Shown: positions 1 through 4,748 of the stretch, piece after piece
Position numbering within the stretch: the first letter of the stretch is position 1
Layout: each line of letters opens with the position of its first letter
Notes under the pieces: model-generated
Seen by the model: the letters and a program-made list of their open reading frames with translations, nothing else
What the model was told of the DNA's origin: nothing
Databases searched by the model: none
Assembly (NCBI GenBank): GCA_910585265.1
Contig: CAJUCA010000073.1
Location: forward strand, 5,761 to 11,002
Length of the DNA: 5,242 bases
Direction of reading: 5' to 3'
Source: an uncultured Oscillospiraceae bacterium
Lineage (GTDB): Bacteria; Bacillota; Clostridia; Oscillospirales; Oscillospiraceae
Program-made: the position numbers and the translations under genes

Positions 1-108
1 GCCCGGAAGCGAGGGATATGGAGCTTGCGACGACGAAGGAGCCGCTTGTCCCTTTCGGTAAAACGGCCCCTTGATGCTGATATTGTTATTGACTTGATTG
101 TCTGGCAT
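1..108 (-). CDS. unrecognised gene, 3' part beyond window
   Basis: From the ATG at 108 the frame stays open for 36 codons to the left edge, reading MPDNQVNNNISIKGPFYRKG and then a Ser/Pro-rich stretch. The N-terminus is polar and Asn-rich with no signal peptide. Its ribosome binding site is unclear: AAAGGAG is 22 nt away, with the hairpin in between. Folding the hairpin would shorten the effective distance but bury the ATG. Alternatives are that the gene starts differently beyond a sequencing error, or that this is not coding. Its position at the end of the operon suggests another element gene. Confidence 0.4.
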   Translation of the reverse strand, partial: MPDNQVNNNISIKGPFYRKGQAAPSSSQAPYPSLPG

Positions 109-121
109 GGGCTGTGCCCAT
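86..121 (-). CDS. possible 11-codon leader ORF (MGTAHARQSSQ)
   Basis: The ATG at 121 lies 9 nt after AAAGGAG, much better placed than the ATG of the longer downstream frame, yet its frame stops at TAA after 11 codons. It overlaps the start of the 36-codon partial gene in another frame. It could be a coupling leader peptide, or a sign that a base change has broken the true start of the next gene. No homology can be claimed for so short a peptide. Confidence 0.3.
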   Translation of the reverse strand: MGTAHARQSSQ

Positions 122-122
122 G
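106..122. repeat. 17-bp perfect hairpin at a start codon
   Basis: CATGGGC and GCCCATG are exact reverse complements around a 3-nt loop. In the minus-strand mRNA the stem covers both candidate start codons, the ATG at 121 in the 5' arm and the ATG at 108 in the 3' arm. Folding would therefore affect initiation at both. Confidence 0.65.
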
Positions 123-174
123 GAACACCACTCCTTTCCGCTGGCGGTCCAGTCACTGCATGGTCATGCCCTGC
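109..174 (-). other. short intergenic leader
   Basis: This stretch holds the end of the 27-bp repeat, a strong AAAGGAG (131-137), an ATG at the ideal 9-nt spacing (121) and one arm of a hairpin. I see no -35/-10 pair, no terminator U-run, and only a weak 4-bp stem (CTGG/CCAG) upstream of the ribosome binding site. The last gene is therefore probably on the same transcript. Confidence 0.5.
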
Positions 175-179
175 TCAGG
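153..179. repeat. 27-bp direct repeat, copy L
   Basis: Exact copy of 816-842. In the frame that would give PEQGMTMQ-stop it is out of phase with the gene leading into it, whose own stop falls at 175-177 inside the repeat. Confidence 0.9.
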
Positions 180-801
180 TGAGTACCTGGCTGGGCGTTT
201 GTATGGTTTCCACTCTCCGGGTGTGGACAGGATCGGTCCACATCTCCTGGAAACCCGCCGCGATGGACTCACAGGCTCCAAGCCCACTGTCCAACGCCTC
301 CTGATTGATTTCGGAGAACTGGCCTGCCAAGTCAATGATATAGTTCTCCAGCCCGATAATAATATTTTCTTTCCTGCCCTCACTCAGTTCCGGCACATCG
401 ACTCCGTTTTGGGCGGCGGACACCGCATCATCAAAGAGGGCGCCATAGTGTTCTTCCCGCACCACTGGATCATCGTCCTCTTCGAAGGGGTCAGGCCAAA
501 ACGCCGCAAGACCGCAGATAAAATCCCGCAGGGCAGGGAGTTGTTCACCGCTGCCATGAGCGGCGAGACAGGCCCCATGTCCGATGAGTCCGTGCAGACA
601 AAGCCGTATCTCCTTGAACCGCGCGTGATAGAACTCATCTGAAAAGTTCCAGCCCTTGAGTTTTTTCGGAGGGATATTTCCGGCAATACAGGCCAGCGCG
701 GGACAGGACTGGAGTTTTCTTGAGAGTGGCGATCCGGGGTTTCGCATGTGCCCCATGATAAAATGCCGCACACGGGGCTTTCCAGGCTCGATCAGTAACA
801 A
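175..801 (-). CDS. hypothetical protein, probable frameshift at the C-terminus
   Basis: No family is recognised. The TTG at 801 is preferred because AGGAAGAGG sits just before it, giving ~208 aa; a GTG at 819 would overlap the upstream stop and give 214. Numbering from the GTG, one sees a basic N-terminus (GKPRVRHFIMGHMRNPGSP), a Lys-Leu-Lys-Gly-Trp segment, a region with scattered Cys and His (IRLCLHGLIGHGACLAAHG), an acidic patch (DPFEEDDDPVVREEHYG) and a long amphipathic C-terminal helix region (LENYIIDLAGQFSEINQEAL). There is no membrane segment or clear metal site. The frame stops at the TGA inside the left 27-bp repeat. Read one frame over, the last ~22 codons give PYKRPARYSPEQGMTMQ, the tail of the preceding gene. 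The original protein therefore probably ended at 153, and a one-base insertion or equivalent near 185-235 truncated it. Coding is likely; function is unknown. Confidence 0.65.
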   Translation of the reverse strand: MLLIEPGKPRVRHFIMGHMRNPGSPLSRKLQSCPALACIAGNIPPKKLKGWNFSDEFYHARFKEIRLCLHGLIGHGACLAAHGSGEQLPALRDFICGLAAFWPDPFEEDDDPVVREEHYGALFDDAVSAAQNGVDVPELSEGRKENIIIGLENYIIDLAGQFSEINQEALDSGLGACESIAAGFQEMWTDPVHTRRVETIQTPSQVLT

Positions 802-805
802 TTTA

Positions 806-814
806 CCTCTTCCT
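806..814 (-). promoter_or_regulatory. ribosome binding site supporting a TTG start
   Basis: AGGAAGAGG ends 4 nt before the TTG at 801, with its AGGAAG core 7 nt away. The alternative GTG at 819 has no such site at normal distance. Unlike the upstream junctions, this site lies after the preceding stop codon. Confidence 0.65.
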
Positions 815-815
815 T

Positions 816-842
816 TCACTGCATGGTCATGCCCTGCTCAGG
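816..842. repeat. 27-bp direct repeat, copy R
   Basis: This is an exact copy of bases 153-179, with no shared sequence immediately outside it. On the minus strand it encodes PEQGMTMQ plus TGA, the real C-terminus of the three-module protein. It starts 663 bp from the other copy, and the unknown gene lies between them. Confidence 0.9.
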
Positions 843-2237
843 CCGGGACATGGCCCCGTTTCGGCGGACATACAGTCCAGTATTTCTGGAGCTGTAGATG
901 CTCTCGAACTCGTGGGTCAGGGCGGCGTAGGCGGTGAAGTCGACACAGCGGTCGATCACCTTTTTGTCCAGGCCCTTCTCCAGCAGTTCTTTCTCTGCCT
1001 TCTCCCGGAAGCTGCCGATCTCCACAAACTCATAGCTGTCCAGGCGGCCGGCGATCTCCACCGCCTCCTCCAGACTGGCACAGTCCTCCGATTCCATCGC
1101 CGCCTGGAGCTGCCGGAGGCCGCATTCGCCGCGCCCGGCCAGAGCCTCCGCAATGGCGGCTCTGGCTGCGGCAGCATCCTCCGGGGCGGCCTGGCTGGAC
1201 ATCTTCTCCAGCATGGGGACGGCTTTCAGCACATCCTGCTGGGCCGGGGCAGTAAAATCACGGACAAATTCCTTGCCGTTGCGCGTCAGATAGCCGGTTT
1301 CACTGCCGGCCTCCATGTATCCGGAACTCTCCAGCAGATCTTCCGCATAGGCGTCCAGATCAATATTACCGGACTGGATCAGCTCCTCCGGTACATGATA
1401 GGTGCGCAAGTTGTTTGCGGCAAATTCCTTTACACCGTCACGGGGTACCCACTCGTAGCAGTGGAGGTTCTGCGCGATGTCCAGGGCAAATTTCAGGGTA
1501 CGGCAGTCTTCATACTCCAAAGCGGCGGCAAACTTGTCCAGCCAGTGCGCTTTGCCCTGGCCCTGCTCAGCCAGAACATAGCCGAGATTATCCCCATCCC
1601 GAACCAGATCGGTAATGCTGGAATACTGCTTCGTAAGGTCTCCGGCCTCGGGGAGAATACACCGGGCTTCCAGCAGAGTGCAGTCCTCCAGAGACTTGAC
1701 CCGCAGCTCGTCCAGTGCCAGCACGACCTCGTCCGCGTCCTCCGCCATTTTGCCGTCATATCCCGGCAGACGGAGCCACACGCCCTCGGGGACCGCAGGG
1801 GAGGCCAGCTTCAGCTTGACGCTCCAATCGCTGTCCTCCGGCAAAAACGCGTTCTTTCCGGAGTAAGCTGGTTCTGCTGCCTTTTTCGGATATTCCACAT
1901 AATAGCCTCCGATGAACAGTCCGGGGTGCTCATCCTCAAACTCCTGCCCGATGTGATCAAAATCCACATAGGGCAGGACGTCCTCCGGCAGGCTGGCCGC
2001 TCCTTTCTGGCTGTACTTGCCCAAATCCTCATAGCTCCCAGCCGGATGGAGCGTGCAGTCGGGCAGGCTCAAAATACTCTTGATGGCGTCAGCCGCCTTT
2101 TCGGGTGGATACCCCATCGAGACGGCGGCGAGGGCGTAGCTCTCCCGGACGCTTAACGTCTCCAGCTGCTCCTTCAACCACTCCTGTTCCTGGGGCGTAC
2201 CGGGCAGTTCCAGGAATTCTTTGAGATCATCCATCAT
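816..2237 (-). CDS. large acidic protein with three ArdA-like modules
   Basis: About 473 aa from the ATG at 2237. A GTG one codon earlier (2240) is possible, but the ATG overlaps the upstream stop as TGATG and has a GGAG at 8 nt. The protein is very acidic (my count is about 88 Asp+Glu against 46 Lys+Arg), with no signal peptide or membrane helix. Numbering from the GTG, three diverged modules are visible: residues ~25-117 (SYEDLGKYSQ, LPEDVLPYVDFDHIGQEF, GGYYVEY), ~234-321 (ALEYEDCRTLKFALDIAQNL, CYEWVP, LDAYAEDLLESSGY) and ~375-461 (AMESEDCASLEEAVEIAGRL, SYEFVEIGSF, FTAYAALTHEFE). Between the first two lies a segment (WSVKLKLASP...VWLRLPGYDG...LALDEL) resembling the linker domain of related element proteins. 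A type I antirestriction or DNA-mimic role is inferred from ArdA resemblance and charge. It ends in PEQGMTMQ, encoded by one copy of a 27-bp direct repeat. The next gene starts within 20 bp. Confidence 0.75.
   Translation of the reverse strand: MMDDLKEFLELPGTPQEQEWLKEQLETLSVRESYALAAVSMGYPPEKAADAIKSILSLPDCTLHPAGSYEDLGKYSQKGAASLPEDVLPYVDFDHIGQEFEDEHPGLFIGGYYVEYPKKAAEPAYSGKNAFLPEDSDWSVKLKLASPAVPEGVWLRLPGYDGKMAEDADEVVLALDELRVKSLEDCTLLEARCILPEAGDLTKQYSSITDLVRDGDNLGYVLAEQGQGKAHWLDKFAAALEYEDCRTLKFALDIAQNLHCYEWVPRDGVKEFAANNLRTYHVPEELIQSGNIDLDAYAEDLLESSGYMEAGSETGYLTRNGKEFVRDFTAPAQQDVLKAVPMLEKMSSQAAPEDAAAARAAIAEALAGRGECGLRQLQAAMESEDCASLEEAVEIAGRLDSYEFVEIGSFREKAEKELLEKGLDKKVIDRCVDFTAYAALTHEFESIYSSRNTGLYVRRNGAMSRPEQGMTMQ
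858..1118 (-). repeat. ArdA-like module E (residues 375-461 of the 473-aa protein)
   Basis: This copy shows LQAAMESEDCASLEEAVEIA, a Ser-Tyr-Glu-Phe-Val step, KVIDRCVDFTAYAALTHEFE and a closing GLYVRRNG. It is closest to module D, consistent with a duplication within the gene after the modules first split. Confidence 0.5.
1278..1541 (-). repeat. ArdA-like module D (residues 234-321 of the 473-aa protein)
   Basis: This copy shows ALEYEDCRTLKFALDIAQNL, a Cys-Tyr-Glu-Trp-Val-Pro step, HVPEELIQSGNIDLDAYAED and a closing Gly-Tyr-Leu-Thr-Arg-Asn. It aligns well with module E at the Glu-Asp-Cys, Ile-Ala and Tyr-Glu positions. Confidence 0.5.
1890..2168 (-). repeat. ArdA-like module C (residues 25-117 of the 473-aa protein)
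   Basis: This copy shows an N-terminal helical region, SYEDLGKYSQ, then LPEDVLPYVDFDHIGQEF and a closing GLFIGGYYVEY. It is the most ArdA-like of the three copies in this gene because it keeps the Leu-Gly-Lys-Tyr step and the Asp-Phe-x-x-Ile-Gly segment. Confidence 0.5.
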
Positions 2238-3457
2238 CACATCATCTCCATTCCGCCCTGCTGAGGGCTTTCTTCCATACCCTGGACAGGCTGTCCAGCG
2301 TCATCGCAAAGTCCGTTCACCTCCGTTTCCGCCTGAAGGCGAAAACTCCGTTCACTCCCTTGCTCTTCCGCTCCCCACATGACCCGCTCCGCTGGGCTCA
2401 TGTGGGGACCCCGTGGCTCAATCAGGCCATAGGGAGTCAGAACGCCGCCGCACTTTTCGATCAGCGCCTGTCCGTACTGGTATAGATTCAGGTGTGGGGC
2501 GAGTGTCGCCGCGTCCGGCTCACAGAGGATAAGAGAAAGCTCCCCCTTCGCCACTTCGATGGGGGAGCTGTACTGGGGGGAGAAGACGTAGTTGTCCAGC
2601 GAGTCCATGAGCGCCCCGGCGCTCAGGATGTCCTTGCAATCTGTGGCTTCCAGCAGGGCCTTGTAAGCGGTCAGGGCCTTCGGCTCCAGCCCTGCCAGTC
2701 TGCGGGCCAGCAGGTCCACAGTTTCCATTCCACTGGTCAGACCGATGAGTGACGGCGCGGTGCAGTCCACACAGCGCACCGGCTCCGTCCCCATGGGAGC
2801 GTTGGCCGGGTATGGGAACTCCACCCGGTTTCCGTCATATGTCTCAGCCAGGATGGTGTACGCGGGCTTTTTCGGCGTAAGATCCAGGGTTTTGTAAACC
2901 TGACGCGGTTCGCTGTGCCGCTCCACATAGCCGAAGCCGGTAAATGTACTGCCCTCCGCCTCCCGATGATTCTTCCCAATCTGCGCGTAGTCCAGCAGCT
3001 CAAGCGTGGCGTCCGGAATGGCGTCTGTTTCCGGGATAAACCCGTTCTCCACAAGGAACCTGCCCAGTTCCTCATCGGTCACGGCATCCTCCAACACATG
3101 GCAGCATTCCCCGCTGTAGGCGTAGTCGATCAGGCTGCCAATGGGGATCGTTTCCACGCCTTTCTGAATATCCATGCAGACCAGCCCCTCGAAGACGGCC
3201 ATACCTCGCGTGTCCAGCTCTGCCAGCCGCTTGGCCAGGGCATTGAGCGGGAAGATGTCTGTCTCCTGAATGCGCTCGTTCAAGTAGTCGTATTCCTCGA
3301 CAGCATGGAACTCCAGATATGGGTGCTTTCCGTCCTCCAGCCGGAGCTGTTCCATCGCGTCGAGAAGTTCGTAATCCGTGGCTGGCAGATCCAGCTCCAC
3401 TTCCTGACAGGCTCCGTTGGGGCTGCTGAATGTGCGGATATGGAATACCTTATCCAA
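2237..3457 (-). CDS. ArdA-like acidic antirestriction protein, two modules, TTG start
   Basis: A 406-aa cytoplasmic protein, strongly acidic (my manual count is about 70 Asp+Glu against 30 Lys+Arg). The N-terminus (HIRTFSSPNGACQEVELDLP) and the core IPIGSLIDYAYSGECCHVL...ELGRFLVENGFIPE...LLDYAQIG...GYVER (residues ~74-180) resemble the ArdA-like proteins carried by Clostridia conjugative elements. A second, diverged module spans residues ~254-349 (LLEATDCKDIL, SLDNYVFSPQ, LYQYGQALIE, LTPYGLIEPR). Known ArdA proteins mimic bent B-form DNA and block type I restriction enzymes, sparing newly transferred DNA. That role here is inferred from module pattern and acidity and is not proven; it could be a structural relative without antirestriction activity. 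The last ~57 residues look unstructured, contain the 2372-2408 inverted repeat, and end QQGGMEMM. The start overlaps the upstream gene by 8 bp, and the stop TGA shares one base with the next ATG. Confidence 0.75.
   Translation of the reverse strand: MDKVFHIRTFSSPNGACQEVELDLPATDYELLDAMEQLRLEDGKHPYLEFHAVEEYDYLNERIQETDIFPLNALAKRLAELDTRGMAVFEGLVCMDIQKGVETIPIGSLIDYAYSGECCHVLEDAVTDEELGRFLVENGFIPETDAIPDATLELLDYAQIGKNHREAEGSTFTGFGYVERHSEPRQVYKTLDLTPKKPAYTILAETYDGNRVEFPYPANAPMGTEPVRCVDCTAPSLIGLTSGMETVDLLARRLAGLEPKALTAYKALLEATDCKDILSAGALMDSLDNYVFSPQYSSPIEVAKGELSLILCEPDAATLAPHLNLYQYGQALIEKCGGVLTPYGLIEPRGPHMSPAERVMWGAEEQGSERSFRLQAETEVNGLCDDAGQPVQGMEESPQQGGMEMM
2246..2249 (-). promoter_or_regulatory. weak ribosome binding site before overlapping ATG
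   Basis: GGAG lies 8 nt upstream of the ATG at 2237, inside the Met-Glu codons of the preceding gene's tail. The downstream ATG shares its first base with the preceding stop (TGATG), the classical arrangement for termination-reinitiation. Confidence 0.6.
2372..2408. repeat. perfect 11-bp inverted repeat with 15-nt loop inside a CDS
   Basis: Arms TCCCCACATGA (2372-2382) and TCATGTGGGGA (2398-2408) are exact reverse complements separated by 15 nt. They encode GPHMS and VMWG in the disordered tail of the ArdA-like protein. There is no U-run after it on either strand, so it does not look like an intrinsic terminator. It could fold in mRNA or be a protein-binding site. Confidence 0.65.
2411..2698 (-). 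repeat. ArdA-like module B (residues 254-349 of the 406-aa protein)
   Basis: This copy runs from LAGLEPKALTAYKALLEATD through NYVFSPQYSSPIEVAKGEL to YGQALIEKCGGVLTPYGLIE. It shares the x-D-C near its start, the Tyr-x-Phe segment and the closing Tyr-Gly-Leu pattern with the modules of the next gene. Confidence 0.55.
2918..3238 (-). repeat. ArdA-like module A (residues 74-180 of the 406-aa protein)
   Basis: One of five diverged copies of a module across two genes. Visible landmarks are a leading LAKRLAELD helix, SLIDYAY, LGRFLVENG, a Pro-rich turn, then LLDYAQIG and the closing Gly-Tyr-Val-Glu-Arg. This copy is longest because of extra residues between the helix and the Tyr-containing segment. 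Confidence 0.55.
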
Positions 3458-4748
3458 GAGTCATCCCTCCCATCGGCGCTCCAGCCTCCATATCAGTGGG
3501 GGACTGGAGGGTCTGCTCATAGGTCCTGGGATCAGCGGCAGGGCAGTCCCAGCCATGCATAGACCCGGCCTCCATTGCCAGCCGCTGGGCACCGGTGACG
3601 CCGAGACGCTGGTTGTTGTAGTCCGCCAGCTCCCGGTTCTGGGCGGGGACGCCGGTATCCCAGTCCGAGGGGTAATAGCCGCTCTCGCCCCGTTTGATAC
3701 AGATGAGCGCCCCAGTGCTGGGCAGGACGGAAAAGCACAGTTCCGGCAGTCCCTCCGCCAACTTCTGTTCAGAAGCCGCTTTTTTCATCAGCGCCTGTTC
3801 CTGGATGTAGTGCCTGGGATCAGCAGCGGGGGAGTCCCAGCCACGCAGGCAGCCGCCCAGCATGGCCTGCTCTTGAGCCTTGCTGATTCCGCGGCATTGA
3901 TTGCGGTAGTCCGCTATGTGCCGGTTCAGACCGGGTTTCTCACTGCTGTTCTCCGACACCTGATAGCCGGCGCCTCTGGTAATGCAGATCAGGGAGTCAT
4001 CCTCCGGCAGGACAGAGAAGCACATATCCGGGAGCCGCTCAGAGAAGTGGGGATCGAAGCGGTCCTGCTCCGGCATGATGCTCCAGTTCTTGCTCTGCCA
4101 CAGGTGGACATACAGCTCACAGCCATCTCCGATGCCAATATCACGCTGCTCAAAGCCCTCGCCCCAGCCATCAGACATCTGCCCGCTCAGATAATCAGTC
4201 AAAGTGTCCAGTTCCACAGGGGTCAGCGCTTCTGCTGCCTTGCACTCCACTACCGCCCAGAGCCGGCCTTCCCGTTCCTCTGTAGTGAAGAGAGCAGAGC
4301 GGACCTTGCGATCCACGGCATCATCTTTGCCGTACCAGTGCATAATGCCGCGCTCCGCTTCTTCCGGCATCCGTTCCCGGATCAGGGCGGCCAGGATGCT
4401 GTCCGCGTAGTGGCGAAGATCCCGCCCGTCCAAAGGAGTACCATCCTCATCCATTCCGCCGTATTCATCGGGTTCAAAGAGTTCCGCGGTCATGGGGGCG
4501 TACAGCTTCAGCGTCTGGAGGGGCGGGGGCAGGACAGAGAAGCTGTCCGCCCCCAGCACCAGGTTCAGGCTGCGGCCACTGTCCCAGTTCACCAGAAAGT
4601 GGCCGGCGTCGTCGATGCCCTTCAGCGTCCCCATGCTCCCCGGCTCCACCGGGTGGGGGTCGTCTTTCATCTCGCGGAGCTTGATCCGGCTGCCCACTGG
4701 AAACTGTTCCCGCAGAAAATCCAGCCATTCTTTTGGTATCCGGTCCAT
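3450..4748 (-). CDS. DUF4314-domain protein with tandem C-terminal repeats
   Basis: A 432-aa soluble protein. Residues ~16-73 (FPVGSRIKLREMKDD..., GTLKGIDDAGHFLVNWDSGRSL, ending near GADSFSVL) match DUF4314, a small beta-barrel-like domain usually found alone or at the start of proteins on Clostridia mobile elements. Residues ~106-235 form a second domain I cannot name, with Ala-Val-Val-Glu-Cys, SDGWGEGFEQRDI and LYVHLWQSKNWSIM as its recognisable stretches. Residues 239-316 and 334-411 are a tandem duplication (listed separately) seen in other element-borne proteins as a terminal module, with the signature GWDxPAADP. The tail is GAPMGGMTLG. The ATG is fixed by GGAGGG at 7 nt spacing and abuts the upstream stop. 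The 3' end overlaps the next gene by 8 bp. No catalytic motif is evident. The role is unknown; co-transcription with ArdA-like genes suggests an accessory job in element establishment (inference). Confidence 0.85.
   Translation of the reverse strand: MDRIPKEWLDFLREQFPVGSRIKLREMKDDPHPVEPGSMGTLKGIDDAGHFLVNWDSGRSLNLVLGADSFSVLPPPLQTLKLYAPMTAELFEPDEYGGMDEDGTPLDGRDLRHYADSILAALIRERMPEEAERGIMHWYGKDDAVDRKVRSALFTTEEREGRLWAVVECKAAEALTPVELDTLTDYLSGQMSDGWGEGFEQRDIGIGDGCELYVHLWQSKNWSIMPEQDRFDPHFSERLPDMCFSVLPEDDSLICITRGAGYQVSENSSEKPGLNRHIADYRNQCRGISKAQEQAMLGGCLRGWDSPAADPRHYIQEQALMKKAASEQKLAEGLPELCFSVLPSTGALICIKRGESGYYPSDWDTGVPAQNRELADYNNQRLGVTGAQRLAMEAGSMHGWDCPAADPRTYEQTLQSPTDMEAGAPMGGMTLG
3465..3471 (-). 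promoter_or_regulatory. ribosome binding site that selects a TTG start
   Basis: GGGAGGG sits 7 nt upstream of the TTG at 3457, inside the Gly-Gly codons of the preceding gene's MGGMTLG tail. The ATG directly after it (3462-3464) is in the preceding gene's frame and would give only five codons, so TTG is the sensible initiator. Confidence 0.75.
3516..3749 (-). repeat. internal protein repeat, copy 2 (residues 334-411)
   Basis: The second copy begins LPELCFSVLP, continues through LICIKRGESGYY and LADYNNQ, and ends GWDCPAADPRTY. The GESGYY segment has one residue more than copy 1. Conservation between copies is strongest at the two ends, and the middle (EKPGLNR versus GVPAQNR) has diverged, which indicates an old duplication rather than a recent slip. 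Confidence 0.8.
3801..4034 (-). repeat. internal protein repeat, copy 1 (residues 239-316)
   Basis: The first copy of a ~78-aa module begins LPDMCFSVLP, continues through LICITRG and IADYRNQ, and ends GWDSPAADPRHY. By eye it is about half identical in residues to copy 2, offset by 95-96 codons, with a linker of about 17 residues between them. The conserved ends suggest each copy folds as a unit. Confidence 0.8.

Noticed and set aside
25..642. Plus-strand open frame of 205 codons across the left end
   Set aside because: It is opposite the unknown gene and the intergenic leader, spans the repeat, has no good ribosome binding site, and disagrees with the uniform minus-strand layout. It cannot be fully excluded because the opposite gene is itself unrecognised.
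153..842. Insertion sequence or transposon ends made by the 27-bp repeats
   Set aside because: The repeats are direct, lack inverted termini inside them, and the enclosed gene shows no transposase or recombinase signature. A recombination-bounded gene cassette fits better.
912..2156. Plus-strand open frame of 414 codons
   Set aside because: It is antisense to the three-module acidic protein, whose repeats and coupling to neighbours are convincing. The antisense translation has no family resemblance.
2372..2408. Intrinsic terminator at the inverted repeat
   Set aside because: The stem is strong but there is no T-run on the 3' side of either strand, and it is inside a gene whose neighbour downstream is translationally coupled to it.
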